Of a stretch of DNA of 64,000 nt, positions 40,244 to 49,131 are shown in pieces (within the stretch, counting starts at the first letter, position 1; each line of letters begins with the position of its first letter). The position numbers and the translations under genes were made by a program. Source of the stretch: an uncultured Tessaracoccus sp. (GTDB lineage: Bacteria > Actinomycetota > Actinomycetes > Propionibacteriales > Propionibacteriaceae); NCBI RefSeq assembly GCF_943914565.1, contig NZ_CALUCN010000007.1, forward strand, positions 68,462 through 132,461, given 5' to 3'. Under the pieces are notes generated by a model. The model saw nothing but the letters and a program-made list of their open reading frames with translations, was not told the DNA's origin and ran no database searches.

Positions 40244-41470
40244 TCAGACGCCGGTGCTCGGGAGACCGGGCTTGTCGGGCGTCGGCGTGGACGGCGCCGG
40301 GGCCGGCGTCGACGGCTTCGGAGCCGGCTCGGACGGCTTCGGGGCCGGCGTGGAGGGCTTCGGCTCGGGCTGCAGGTCACCCGTCGGCGCGTTGATGAGC
40401 GTGCAGGTCACGTCGAGCGCAGCCGCGCTGGTGGCGGCGGGCACGTTGATCGTGACCTTGTTGCCCTTCACCGTGGTCGCCTCCGCCGGGAGCGCGGTGC
40501 CCTCACCGTCGACGCAGCGGGCGCCGCGCAGGGCGAGGCCGTCCTGGAGCCCCGCCTCGGTGACGGTCACGGACTCGTTGGGCGAGAGCACGGGGTGCGC
40601 CACGGAGCCGTAGGCGCTGCCGTCCTTCTTGGCCGGGTCGAGGGTCACCTCGGTCTCGTCCCAGGCGCTACCGGTCAGCGAGGACGCGGTGGTGAGCTTC
40701 ACGGGCTGAGCGTCGGTCCACCCCTTCGGGGCGTCCTCGACGGTCTTGGTGATCGTGAGCTTGCGGACCTGCTCGAACGAGCCCCAGAGGCACGACTTCG
40801 TGACGTCGCCCTCGACGGTCTGCCACTTGTTCATGGCCTTGGTGCCGTCGCTGTCGCAGTCCGCGAAGCCGGCGATGACCATGCGGTACTGCATGCCGTT
40901 CTGCGTGACGGTGGCCGACGCGGACTGGTTGCGGAAGCCCACGAAGTCATCCGAGCAGTCCGGGCTGCCCGAGCACTGGTTCGGCGTCTCGAAGAACGTG
41001 TAGCCGAACGAGAAGTCCGTGTCGATGTTCTTCGCGCGCAGCTCGAGCGTGCCGTGGTAGAGGCTGCCGTCGAGACCGCGACTGACGACGGGGCGGTTGT
41101 AGTGCGTGACGGTGCCGAGCTTCACGTTCTTGCCCAGCGGCATCTCGCTCAGGGCGGCGGGCACGAACTCAAGCGTGCTCTGCTCGTCGTGGTTGAGGGC
41201 GTCGGGGCAGGGCCGGCCGGCCTTGCGTCCGTGCGCCGCCGCGACGGGGGTGCCGGTGTCGGCCCAGTCGCTGGCCTTGCCGTCGCCCACGGGCGAGAAG
41301 TTGAAGCAGTTCTCCTCGCCCTCGACGACCTTGTGCTCGGCGAAGCGGGCCTCCCATCCCTCCACGTCGATGGCGGACGCCTCGGCGGCCGGCAGCACGA
41401 GCGCGGAGCTCGTGGCGAGCAGCGAGGCGGCGGCCAGGGCGAGCCCCGACCGGCGTGTGGTGTGCGTCAT
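40244..41470 (-). CDS. Secreted choice-of-anchor K-like protein ending in LPSTG
   Basis: A 408-residue protein with a signal peptide ending near 'AAEASA'. The N-terminal globular part ('LGTVTHYNRPVVSRGLDGSL', 'FSFGYTFFETPNQC', 'FVGFRNQSASATV') resembles the choice-of-anchor K domain. A prealbumin-like/DUF5979-type module ('LTITKTVEDAPKG', 'VTVTEAGLQDGLAL') follows, then a Pro/Ala/Lys-rich repeat region and the end 'PDKPGLPSTGV'. There is no hydrophobic segment or basic tail after LPSTG. The ATG at 41470 follows GAGGGGAA. The role is unknown; surface display is inferred. Confidence 0.8.
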   Translation of the reverse strand: MTHTTRRSGLALAAASLLATSSALVLPAAEASAIDVEGWEARFAEHKVVEGEENCFNFSPVGDGKASDWADTGTPVAAAHGRKAGRPCPDALNHDEQSTLEFVPAALSEMPLGKNVKLGTVTHYNRPVVSRGLDGSLYHGTLELRAKNIDTDFSFGYTFFETPNQCSGSPDCSDDFVGFRNQSASATVTQNGMQYRMVIAGFADCDSDGTKAMNKWQTVEGDVTKSCLWGSFEQVRKLTITKTVEDAPKGWTDAQPVKLTTASSLTGSAWDETEVTLDPAKKDGSAYGSVAHPVLSPNESVTVTEAGLQDGLALRGARCVDGEGTALPAEATTVKGNKVTINVPAATSAAALDVTCTLINAPTGDLQPEPKPSTPAPKPSEPAPKPSTPAPAPSTPTPDKPGLPSTGV

Positions 41471-41669
41471 GATCGTTCCCCTCAGGATTTCGTTGTGGGT
41501 GGACGGGTGGTCCCGTCCGGTCGCGCAGCACCATAGCCGCGCAATGGTGTCACGACGAACCGCCAAACCCCTTGTCACGCAGTCAGCGCACACATTTGCC
41601 GAAAAGTGGGAACGAACGTTCCCCTGATTGCACGGCATTGGTACGTTCGCACCCCGCCCCGAGCGTTCC
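41471..41669. other. Leader and promoter region of the choice-of-anchor gene
   Basis: About 200 nt between the surface-protein start and the rarD stop. On the minus strand TATGGT at 41530-41535 is a plausible -10 with a leader of about 50 nt. Further upstream is GAAC-N4-GTTC at 41610-41621, which matches the core of actinobacterial LexA boxes. No gene is present. Confidence 0.4.
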
Positions 41670-42605
41670 TCAGCCCACCGATTCCATGCGCCGACGGCGG
41701 CGCGCCCTGCGCGCGGCGAGCACGCCGTCGGTGGCGAAGATCGCGACCGCGAGCCAGACGAGGAGGAACCCGGCCCAGCGCGCGGCCGGCATCGGCTCGT
41801 CGAGCAACAGCCAGCCGATGAGGAACTGCCACAGCGGGCTCAGGTACTGCAGCATCCCGATGCCGACCATCGGCAGGTGTCGCGCAGCCGTCGCGAAGAG
41901 CAGGAGCGGCACCGCCGTCACGACCCCGGCGAGCGCGAGCAGGGCCCCGTACGCGTCGAGGCCGAACGTCTGCTCCCCGCGGGCGGCGAGGACGCCCAGC
42001 ACCACGAGCGCGACGGGGGTCACCGTCGCGGTCTCGACGACGAGACCTTCCACCGGCCGCACGGTGGACCCGACCTGCTTCTTCACCAGCGAGTACAGAC
42101 CGAAGGTCACCGTGAGCAGCAGCGCCACCCACGGCACCTCACCGTAGGCGACCAACATGACCACGACGGCCAGCACCCCCACGCCGACGGCGGCCCACTG
42201 CAGCGCGCGCAGCTGCTCCCCGAGCACGACGAGGCCGAGCGCCACGACCGTGAGCGGGTTCACGAAGTACCCGAGCGCCGCCTCGAGCGTTCGCCCGGTG
42301 AGCACCCCGAAGACGTAGGTGCTCCAGTTGAGCGTGACGAGGACGCCTGCGGCCCCGAGACGCAGCGCGGTGCGACGGTCGCGCAGCACCGCGCCGAGGC
42401 GCCGCCACCCACGGGCGGCCGCGAGCAGGGCACCGGCGAGGACGAGGCTCCACACGATCCGGTGCGCCACGATCTCGACGGGGCCCGAGCGGGCGAGGAG
42501 CACGAAGTAGAGCGGGAAGACGCCCCACAGGGTGTAGGCGAGGACGCCGGCGATCCAGCCCTTGCTGCGGTCAGAGGCTGTAGCCAATGGCCCGGAGCTG
42601 CTCAC
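41670..42605 (-). CDS. rarD: EamA-family transporter RarD
   Basis: Drug/metabolite-transporter-fold protein of 311 residues with ten hydrophobic segments. 'WGVFPLYFVLL' near the start, 'HRIVWSLVL', 'NWSTYVFGV' and 'ALGYFVNPL' are RarD hallmarks. The substrate is unknown. The GTG start follows GAGGGG and overlaps the end of the sufT-like gene by 35 nt, so it may be read as the last gene of the suf operon. A basic cytoplasmic tail ends the protein. Confidence 0.9.
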   Translation of the reverse strand: MSSSGPLATASDRSKGWIAGVLAYTLWGVFPLYFVLLARSGPVEIVAHRIVWSLVLAGALLAAARGWRRLGAVLRDRRTALRLGAAGVLVTLNWSTYVFGVLTGRTLEAALGYFVNPLTVVALGLVVLGEQLRALQWAAVGVGVLAVVVMLVAYGEVPWVALLLTVTFGLYSLVKKQVGSTVRPVEGLVVETATVTPVALVVLGVLAARGEQTFGLDAYGALLALAGVVTAVPLLLFATAARHLPMVGIGMLQYLSPLWQFLIGWLLLDEPMPAARWAGFLLVWLAVAIFATDGVLAARRARRRRRMESVG

Positions 42606-42945
42606 GCCCCTCGTCGGTGATCATCTCGAGGTTCCACGGCGGGAGCCACACCCAGTTGATCGTGACGGAGTTCACGAGCCCGTCGAGCACGTACTTCGTG
42701 TCGTACTCGATCTTGTCGGTGAGCGGGCAGGTCGGCGACGTCAGGGTCATGTCGAGCGTGACGTTGGACTCGTCGTCGATCGTGACGCCGTAGAGCAGGC
42801 CGAGATCGACGATGTTGACCATCAGCTCGGGGTCCACGACGTCGCGCATGGCCTCGCGGATGTCGTCCTCGGAGGGCGCCGCGGAGGGGACGGCGACGTC
42901 GGGCAGTTCGTCCTTGACGAGGTCGCTGGGTCGGGGTTCGGTCAT
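42571..42945 (-). CDS. sufT: SufT-like metal-sulfur cluster assembly factor (DUF59/MIP18)
   Basis: A 124-residue protein whose MIP18 domain starts at about residue 27: 'DIREAMRDVVDPELMVNIVD', 'LGLLYGV' and 'LTSPTCPLTDKI', with the conserved cysteine. SufT proteins help mature Fe-S clusters under high demand. The ATG overlaps the sufU stop (ATGA). In Mycobacterium the orthologue (Rv1466) is also the last gene of the suf operon. Confidence 0.92.
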   Translation of the reverse strand: MTEPRPSDLVKDELPDVAVPSAAPSEDDIREAMRDVVDPELMVNIVDLGLLYGVTIDDESNVTLDMTLTSPTCPLTDKIEYDTKYVLDGLVNSVTINWVWLPPWNLEMITDEGREQLRAIGYSL

Positions 42946-43388
42946 TGCTGCTCCTTCGATCGGGCACGGAGGATGGCGTCCCGGACGGCGGACCATCCGA
43001 GCAGGGCGCACTTCACGCGCGCGGGGAACTTCGCGACGCCTGCGAAGGCGATGGCGTCCTCGAAACGGTCCTCGTCCGGGACCTGCTCGCCGCGGGACTG
43101 CATGACGTCCACGAACTCGTCGTGGAGCTCGAGTGCCGTCGTGGCGGGCTTGCCGATCACGAGGTCGCTCATGATCGACGTGGAGGCCTGGGAGATCGAG
43201 CACCCCTCGGCCGCGTAGGAGACGTCCTCCACCACCCCGTCGACGACGTGCACCCGGAGCGTGAGCTCGTCGCCGCACGACGGGTTCACGTGGTGCACCT
43301 GCTCGTCGTAGGGCTCGCGCAGACCGCTGTGGTGCTTCTCCCGGTAGTGGTCGAGGATGATCGTCTGGTACAGCTCGTCGACGTTCAT
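42942..43388 (-). CDS. sufU: Fe-S cluster assembly sulfurtransferase SufU
   Basis: This 148-residue protein accepts sulfur from SufS. Zinc/sulfur-site cysteines are in 'NPSCGDELTLRV', 'AAEGCSISQAS' and 'ARVKCALLGW', with the SufU-specific insertion between them that IscU lacks. 'MNVDELYQTIILDHYREKHH' is a normal N-terminus. It lies between sufS and sufT; the sufS stop overlaps its ATG. Confidence 0.95.
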   Translation of the reverse strand: MNVDELYQTIILDHYREKHHSGLREPYDEQVHHVNPSCGDELTLRVHVVDGVVEDVSYAAEGCSISQASTSIMSDLVIGKPATTALELHDEFVDVMQSRGEQVPDEDRFEDAIAFAGVAKFPARVKCALLGWSAVRDAILRARSKEQQ

Positions 43389-44635
43389 CGTGTGCCTCCC
43401 GTTCTCGGCGCGAAGTAGTCGCGGGTGAAGACGAGCGCGTCGGCGAGCGCGTCGATCTCGTCGGGGCGCGTCGTGAGGTACGAACTGGCCCTCGTCGAGG
43501 ACTGCACGCCGAGCCTGCGGTGCAGGGGACGCGCGCAGTGGTGCCCGCCGCGCACCGCGATGCCGCGGCTGTCGAGCAGCTGCATCACGTCGTGCGGGTG
43601 GACGCCCTCCAGCGTGAACGAGATGGCCGAACCGCGGTCCACCGCCTCGGCGGGGCCGAGGAGCCGGACACCGTCGATCGCGGTGAGCCGCTCGAGGGCG
43701 TGGGCGGTGACCGCGTGCTCGTGGGCCTCGATCTCGGCCATGCCGATGCCCTCGAGGAACTCGATCGCGGCGGCGAGTCCCGCAGCCTGCGCGATCGGTG
43801 GCGTGCCGGCCTCGAAGCGGTGCGGCGGCGCGGCGAACGTCGAGCGCTCCATCTCCACGACCTCGATCATCTCGCCGCCGCCCAGGAAGGGCGGCATCTG
43901 CTCGAGCAGGTCGTGCCGGCCCCAGAGCACGCCGATGCCGGTGGGTCCGCACATCTTGTGGCCGGTGAACGCCAGGAGGTCCGCGCCGAGCGCGCCCACG
44001 TCGGTGGGCTGGTGCGGCACGCCCTGCGAGGCGTCGACCACGAGCACGGCCCCGACGGCGTGCGCGAGTTCGGCGACGCGCGCGACGGGGTTGCGAGTGC
44101 CGAGCACGTTCGAGACCCAGGTGAGGGTGACGACCTTGGTGCGCTCGTTGATGAGCCCCTCGGCCTCGGCCTTCTCCAGGTCGAGGCGCCCGTCGTCGGT
44201 GATGTCGAACCAGCGCAGCGTGGCGCCGGTGCGCTCACAGATCAGCTGCCACGGCACGATGTTGGAGTGGTGCTCCATCACCGAGGTGACGATCTCATCG
44301 CCGGGGCCCAGCTGGCCGCCGAGCGAGTTGGCGACGAGGTTCAGCGCCTCAGAGGCGTTCTTCGTGAAGATGACCTCCTCGGGGCGCTCGGCCTTGATGA
44401 AGCGTGCGACGGTGGCCCGGGCGCCCTCGAACGCCTCGGTGGCCTCGCCGCCGAGCAGGTGCATCGCCCGCGCCACGTTGGCGTTGTGCTGCAGGTAGTG
44501 CTGGGCGATCGCGTCGACGACCTGGCGCGGCTTCTGCGAGGTGTTCGCCGAGTCGAGGTACACCAAGGGCAAGTCCCCCACCGTGCGCTGCAGGATGGGG
44601 AACTCGGACCGGATGGCGTCGACGTCGTAGGTCAC
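43385..44635 (-). CDS. sufS: Cysteine desulfurase SufS
   Basis: This 416-residue PLP enzyme takes sulfur from cysteine. The PLP lysine is in 'LLAFTGHKMCGPTG' and the catalytic cysteine in 'AVRGGHHCARPL', the group-II form that needs SufU. 'EHHSNIVPWQ'-type 'VMEHHSNIVPWQLI' is also present. The GTG start overlaps the sufC stop (GTGA). Confidence 0.96.
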   Translation of the reverse strand: MTYDVDAIRSEFPILQRTVGDLPLVYLDSANTSQKPRQVVDAIAQHYLQHNANVARAMHLLGGEATEAFEGARATVARFIKAERPEEVIFTKNASEALNLVANSLGGQLGPGDEIVTSVMEHHSNIVPWQLICERTGATLRWFDITDDGRLDLEKAEAEGLINERTKVVTLTWVSNVLGTRNPVARVAELAHAVGAVLVVDASQGVPHQPTDVGALGADLLAFTGHKMCGPTGIGVLWGRHDLLEQMPPFLGGGEMIEVVEMERSTFAAPPHRFEAGTPPIAQAAGLAAAIEFLEGIGMAEIEAHEHAVTAHALERLTAIDGVRLLGPAEAVDRGSAISFTLEGVHPHDVMQLLDSRGIAVRGGHHCARPLHRRLGVQSSTRASSYLTTRPDEIDALADALVFTRDYFAPRTGGTR

Positions 44636-45393
44636 CGGGCGCCAGCCTTCACGTAGGCCTCGTAGCCCTCCGCCTCGAGCTTGTCGGCGAGCTCACGGCC
44701 GCCGGACTCGACGACCTGCCCGTCGACGAACACGTGCACCTTCGTGGGCTCGATGTACTTCAGGATGCGCGTGTAGTGCGTGATGAGGATGACCGCCTTG
44801 TCGCCGCTGCTGGCGTAGCGGTTGACGCCCTCGGAGACGACGCGCAGCGCGTCGATGTCGAGGCCGGAGTCCGTCTCGTCGAGGATCGCCGCCTTCGGGT
44901 CGAGCAGCTGCAGCTGCGCGATCTCGTGGCGCTTCTTCTCGCCGCCGGAGAAGCCCTCGTTCACCGACCGGGCGGAGAACGACTTGTCGAGCTGCATCTC
45001 CTCGAGCGCGGACTCGACGTCCTTCACCCAGGTGCGCACCTTCGGCGCCTCGCCGTCGATCGCGGTCTTGGCGGTGCGGAGGAAGTTCGCGACCGACACG
45101 CCCGGCACCTCGACGGGGTACTGCATCGCGAGGTAGAGCCCGGCGCGGGCGCACTCGTCGACGGTGAGGTCGGTGAGCTCGGTGCCGTCCAGGGTCACGG
45201 ACCCGGAGGTGATCTCGTACTTCGGGTGGCCGGCGATCGCGTAGGCGAGCGTGGACTTGCCGGAGCCGTTCGGCCCCATGATGGCGTGCAACTCACCGGA
45301 GTTCACGGTGAGGTTCACGCCCTTGAGGATCTCCTTGGGCCCGTCCTCGGTGAGGACGTCAGCGTGGAGGTCGGTGATGACGAGTTCGGACAT
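44632..45393 (-). CDS. sufC: Fe-S cluster assembly ATPase SufC
   Basis: A 253-residue ABC ATPase of the SufBCD scaffold complex. Walker A 'GPNGSGKST', signature 'FSGGEKKRHEI', Walker B 'AILDETDSGLD'. 'MQYPVEVPGVSV' is the SufC-specific Q-loop region. AGGAG precedes the ATG. The order B-D-Rieske-C-S-U-T is contiguous. Confidence 0.96.
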   Translation of the reverse strand: MSELVITDLHADVLTEDGPKEILKGVNLTVNSGELHAIMGPNGSGKSTLAYAIAGHPKYEITSGSVTLDGTELTDLTVDECARAGLYLAMQYPVEVPGVSVANFLRTAKTAIDGEAPKVRTWVKDVESALEEMQLDKSFSARSVNEGFSGGEKKRHEIAQLQLLDPKAAILDETDSGLDIDALRVVSEGVNRYASSGDKAVILITHYTRILKYIEPTKVHVFVDGQVVESGGRELADKLEAEGYEAYVKAGAR

Positions 45394-45413
45394 GGGTGAG
45401 GTTCTCCTGGATG

Positions 45414-45755
45414 CTACTGGGATTCGTTGACGGTGGTGGTGGGGTCGACCTGGATCTCGTCGCCCTCGATGCGGACCGGGAAGACGCGCACGGGCTGGGT
45501 GGCGGGGAGGCTCTTCGCCTCGCCGGTGGCGAGGTCGAACACCGAGCCGTGGAGGTAGCACTCGATGGTGCCGTCCTCCACGTCGCCCTCCGAGAGGGGG
45601 ACGTTGCCGTGGCTGCACTCGTCCTCGATCGCGAAGAGCCGCCCTCCGTGGCGCACGATCGCGACGTCGAGGTCCTCCTCGGGGGTCTCGACCTCGACCG
45701 CCAGCGGCAGGTCGTCGTCGAGCTCGTCGGCCGAGGCGACGCGCACCCAGCTCAC
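45414..45755 (-). CDS. Rieske [2Fe-2S] ferredoxin in the suf operon
   Basis: A 113-residue protein with both Rieske motifs: 'CSHGNVPL' and 'CYLHGSVFDL', giving two Cys and two His ligands. It is a small ferredoxin of the dioxygenase type. The GTG start overlaps the sufD stop (GTGA). A Rieske gene between sufD and sufC is common in several actinobacterial families, though absent from the mycobacterial operon. It may supply electrons for cluster assembly; this is not established here. Confidence 0.92.
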   Translation of the reverse strand: MSWVRVASADELDDDLPLAVEVETPEEDLDVAIVRHGGRLFAIEDECSHGNVPLSEGDVEDGTIECYLHGSVFDLATGEAKSLPATQPVRVFPVRIEGDEIQVDPTTTVNESQ

Positions 45756-46912
45756 AGGTCTCCCCCTTCGACGGCCTCGAGCTCGCGCTCGACGCGCTCG
45801 AGCATGCGCTCCTCGATGTCGCGGATGCCGAAGCGGCGGATGATGTCCCAGAAGAATCCGTGGACGATGAGGCGCCTCGCCTCGCGCTCGGGCACGCCGC
45901 GGCTCATGAGGTAGAACAGCTGCTCGTCGTCGAAGCGTCCCGTGGTCGACGAGTGACCGGCGCCCTGGATGTCGCCGGTCTCGATCTCGAGGTTCGGCAC
46001 GGAGTCGGCCTGGCAGCCCTCGGTGAGCAGCAGGTTCTTGTTGGACTCGTAGGTGTCGATGCCCAGGGCGTTCTTGCGGATCAGCACGTCGCCGATCCAC
46101 ACCGAGTTGGCCCCCTTGCCCTGCAGGGCCCCGCGGTAGTCGACGTTCGACGTCGTGCGCGGCTCGTTGTGGTCGACGAACAGCCGGTGCTGGATGTGCT
46201 GGCCGCCGTCGACGAAGTAGAGGCCGTAGCTCTCGAGCTCGCCGCCGGGGCCGGCGTAGCGCATGTTCTCCTGCAGGCGCACGATGTCGCCGCCGAGCGA
46301 CGCGGTCACGGTCTTCACATGGGCGTCGCGGCCGACGAGGACCGAGCGCTGGCCGCCGTGCACGGCACCGGCGTCCCAGTCCTGCAGCGTCACGAGGTTC
46401 ACCCGCGCGCAGTCGCCGATCACGACGTCGGTCTTCTCCGCGTAGGTCGCGGTGCCCTCGAAGCGGATCACGAGCGTCACCTGCGCGTTGTCACCGACGC
46501 GCACGACGAGGTGGTCGGCGGCGTCCGCGCCGTCGCCGGTGGCGACGAACGTGATCGGCTCGTCGAGCTCGAGGCCGGGCGCGACGTCGATCAGGGTACG
46601 GTGCGTCGTGTGCTCGGCGGCGAGCGCGGCCACGCGGTCGACGGGGGCCTCGGCCGAGAGGGTGTGCACCTCGTCGGGGGTGACCTCGCGGACCGTGACG
46701 CCGTCGGGGAGGCTCATCTGCCAGTCGAGGCCCCCGAAGGGCTCCTCGTGCCTGAGCAGCGTCTTCATTCGCTTCACGGGCGAGAAGCGCCAGATCTCCT
46801 CGCGTCCCGACGGGACCGGGTGGTCCGCGAGGTCCCACGACGGGGTGGGGTGGAGGTGGGACTCGACGCGCTCGAGTGCGCCCGCGACCGCGGGCCGGGT
46901 GGTGGTGGTCAA
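45752..46912 (-). CDS. sufD: Fe-S cluster assembly protein SufD
   Basis: This 386-residue beta-helix protein pairs with SufB. 'NVDYRGALQGKGANSVWIGD' and 'GHSSTTGRFDDEQLFYLMSRG' are conserved in SufB/D, with the SufD version lacking the cluster cysteine. A TTG at 46912 is preferred because GAAGGA lies 6 nt upstream; another in-frame TTG at 46933 has no ribosome-binding site. It lies 34 nt after sufB. Confidence 0.93.
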   Translation of the reverse strand: MTTTTRPAVAGALERVESHLHPTPSWDLADHPVPSGREEIWRFSPVKRMKTLLRHEEPFGGLDWQMSLPDGVTVREVTPDEVHTLSAEAPVDRVAALAAEHTTHRTLIDVAPGLELDEPITFVATGDGADAADHLVVRVGDNAQVTLVIRFEGTATYAEKTDVVIGDCARVNLVTLQDWDAGAVHGGQRSVLVGRDAHVKTVTASLGGDIVRLQENMRYAGPGGELESYGLYFVDGGQHIQHRLFVDHNEPRTTSNVDYRGALQGKGANSVWIGDVLIRKNALGIDTYESNKNLLLTEGCQADSVPNLEIETGDIQGAGHSSTTGRFDDEQLFYLMSRGVPEREARRLIVHGFFWDIIRRFGIRDIEERMLERVERELEAVEGGDL

Positions 46913-46946
46913 TGCAGTTCCTTCTGTCGACAAGTTGCTCGAGCGG

Positions 46947-48389
46947 TCAGCCGACCGCGCCCTCCATCTGCAGCTCGATGAGCCGGTTGAGCTCGAGTGC
47001 GTACTCCATGGGCAGCTCGCGCGCGATGGGCTCGATGAAGCCGCGGACGATCATCGCGGTGGCCTCGGTCTCGCTCATGCCTCGGCTCATCAGGTAGAAC
47101 AGTTGGTCCTCGGAGACCTTCGACACGGTGGCCTCGTGGGCCATCGAGACGTCCTCCTCGCGGATGTCCACGTAGGGGTAGGTGTCGGAGCGAGAGACGT
47201 CGTCGACGAGCAGCGCGTCACACATCACGCCCGACGAGGAGTGCGTGGCGCCGGGCTGGACCTGGACGAGGCCGCGGTAGGCCGCGCGACCGCCGCTGCG
47301 GGCGACGGACTTCGACACGATCGAACTCGACGTGTGGGGCGCGCAGTGCACCATCTTCGAGCCGGTGTCCTGGTGCTGCCCCTCACCGGCGAACGCGATC
47401 GAGAGCGTCTCGCCCTTGGCGTGCGGGCCCATGAGGTACACGGCCGGGTACTTCATCGTCACCTTGGAGCCGATGTTGCCGTCGACCCACTCCATCGTCG
47501 CGCCCTCCTCGCAGGTGGCGCGCTTGGTGACGAGGTTGTAGACGTTGTTCGACCAGTTCTGGATCGTCGTGTAGCGGCAGCGCGCGCCCTTCTTCACGAT
47601 GATCTCGACGACGGCGGAGTGCAGCGAGTCCGACGAGTAGATCGGCGCGGTGCAGCCCTCGACGTAGTGGACGTAGGCGTCCTCGTCGACGATGATGAGC
47701 GTCCGCTCGAACTGGCCCATGTTCTCGGTGTTGATCCGGAAGTAGGCCTGCAGCGGGATCGTGACGTGGACGCCCTTCGGCACGTAGATGAACGAGCCGC
47801 CGGACCACACCGCCGAGTTGAGCGACGCGAACTTGTTGTCGCCGATCGGGATGACGGTGCCGAAGTGCTCCTTGAACAGCTCCTCGTGCTCCTTGAGCGC
47901 GGTGTCGGTGTCCAGGAAGATCACCCCCTGCCGCTCGAGCTCCTCGTTGATCTTGTGGTAGACCACTTCGGACTCGTACTGGGCGGCGACGCCGGCGACG
48001 AGGCGGGCCTTCTCCGCCTCGGGGATACCGAGCTTGTCGTAGGTGTTCTTGATGTCCTCCGGAAGGTCCTCCCAGGTCTGGGCCTGCTCCTCGGTGGAGC
48101 GGACGAAGTACTTGATGTTGTCGAAGTCGATGCCGCCCAGCTCGGCACCCCACTTCGGCATGGGCTTCTTGTCGAACAGCTTCAGCGACTTCAGGCGCAG
48201 GTCTCGCATCCACTGCGGCTCGGACTTCATGTCCGAGATGTGGTTGACGACCTCCTCGTTCAGGCCGCGACGGGCGATCGATCCGGCCTCGTCGGAGTCG
48301 TGCCAACCCCACTGGTAGTTGCCGAGCGCCGCGAGGTGCTCGTCCTGGGTGGCACCGGTGCCCGGCGCCTGGCGTGCAGTCTGGGTCAT
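46947..48389 (-). CDS. sufB: Fe-S cluster assembly protein SufB
   Basis: This 480-residue scaffold protein has 'YQWGWHDSDEAGSIARRGL' at the N-terminus, 'YVHYVEGCTAPIYSSDSLHS' in the core, and 'GRAAYRGLVQVQPGA' with 'SVMCDALL'-like 'GVMCDALLVDD' at the C-terminal end of the beta-helix. No intein is present, unlike the M. tuberculosis orthologue. It lies 4 nt after sufR. Confidence 0.96.
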   Translation of the reverse strand: MTQTARQAPGTGATQDEHLAALGNYQWGWHDSDEAGSIARRGLNEEVVNHISDMKSEPQWMRDLRLKSLKLFDKKPMPKWGAELGGIDFDNIKYFVRSTEEQAQTWEDLPEDIKNTYDKLGIPEAEKARLVAGVAAQYESEVVYHKINEELERQGVIFLDTDTALKEHEELFKEHFGTVIPIGDNKFASLNSAVWSGGSFIYVPKGVHVTIPLQAYFRINTENMGQFERTLIIVDEDAYVHYVEGCTAPIYSSDSLHSAVVEIIVKKGARCRYTTIQNWSNNVYNLVTKRATCEEGATMEWVDGNIGSKVTMKYPAVYLMGPHAKGETLSIAFAGEGQHQDTGSKMVHCAPHTSSSIVSKSVARSGGRAAYRGLVQVQPGATHSSSGVMCDALLVDDVSRSDTYPYVDIREEDVSMAHEATVSKVSEDQLFYLMSRGMSETEATAMIVRGFIEPIARELPMEYALELNRLIELQMEGAVG

Positions 48390-48393
48390 GGGT

Positions 48394-49038
48394 TCACTTT
48401 CTCCTGGGGATCTCGGGGGTCGGGAGCGGCGTCGGGACGTGCGTGGTGCACACCCCGTCACCGTGGGCGATGGTGGCGAGTCGTTGGACGTGGGTGCCCA
48501 GCAGCCGGCTGAACAGCTCGGTCTCGATCTCGCACAGGATCGGGTACTGCGCCGCGACGTCGGCCACGGGGCAGTGGAACTGCAGGATCTGGTCGCCGGA
48601 GCGCACCGGCCGGACGCCGGGTGCGTAGTGGTCCTCGCCGAGCGCCTCGACGAGGAGGTCCACCGCGGGTACGTCCGGCTGGGCGGCGCGGGCCGCGTGG
48701 AAGCGGTCCTCGATCCCGGCCACGCGTTCGTGGGCGAGGCCCTCGAGCTGCGTCTCGCTGAGGCGTCGCAGCGCCAGCAGCGCGAGTTCGTCGTAGTGGT
48801 GCTGGAACTCGTCACGGGCCTTGTCCGTGAGGACGAACACCTTCGACGGGCGACCGCGCCCGCGCGGCCCGAACACCCGCTCGTCGCGGGAGGACAGGAG
48901 CCCCTCCTCGACCAGGCTCCCCAGGTGCCGACGCACCGCGGCAGGGGTGAGGTCGAGCGCGACGGCGAGGGCCTTCGCCGTCTGTGGGCCGTTGTGAAGG
49001 ATGAGGCGCATCACCCGATCCCTCGTGGGCTCGTCCAT
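48394..49038 (-). CDS. sufR: Fe-S-sensing transcriptional repressor SufR
   Basis: A 214-residue regulator with an N-terminal winged helix-turn-helix ('TAKALAVALDLTPAAVRRHL') and 'GRGRPSKVFVLTDKARDEF'. The C-terminal cluster site has Cys-x12-Cys ('HCPVADVAAQYPILC') and a further Cys in 'GDGVCTTH'. SufR represses the operon when its cluster is loaded. AGGTGAC precedes the ATG. As first gene of the operon it is probably autoregulated from the 49039-49131 region. Confidence 0.94.
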   Translation of the reverse strand: MDEPTRDRVMRLILHNGPQTAKALAVALDLTPAAVRRHLGSLVEEGLLSSRDERVFGPRGRGRPSKVFVLTDKARDEFQHHYDELALLALRRLSETQLEGLAHERVAGIEDRFHAARAAQPDVPAVDLLVEALGEDHYAPGVRPVRSGDQILQFHCPVADVAAQYPILCEIETELFSRLLGTHVQRLATIAHGDGVCTTHVPTPLPTPEIPRRK

Positions 49039-49131
49039 GTCACCTCCAGCGATTAACCGAACACAATCCTTGCCAATTGCCGCCTGAAATTCAAGCTGGG
49101 GACCCGCGCCGGGCACGCTTCGCGTTCGCGG
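49039..49131 (-). promoter_or_regulatory. Promoter/operator region of the suf operon
   Basis: This 93-nt gap before sufR is clearly AT-richer than its surroundings. On the minus strand it contains TTGGCA at its centre and GGTTAAT closer to the GGAGGTGAC ribosome-binding site. Exact -35 and -10 elements are uncertain because spacing is not ideal. It is where SufR would be expected to bind. Confidence 0.4.
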
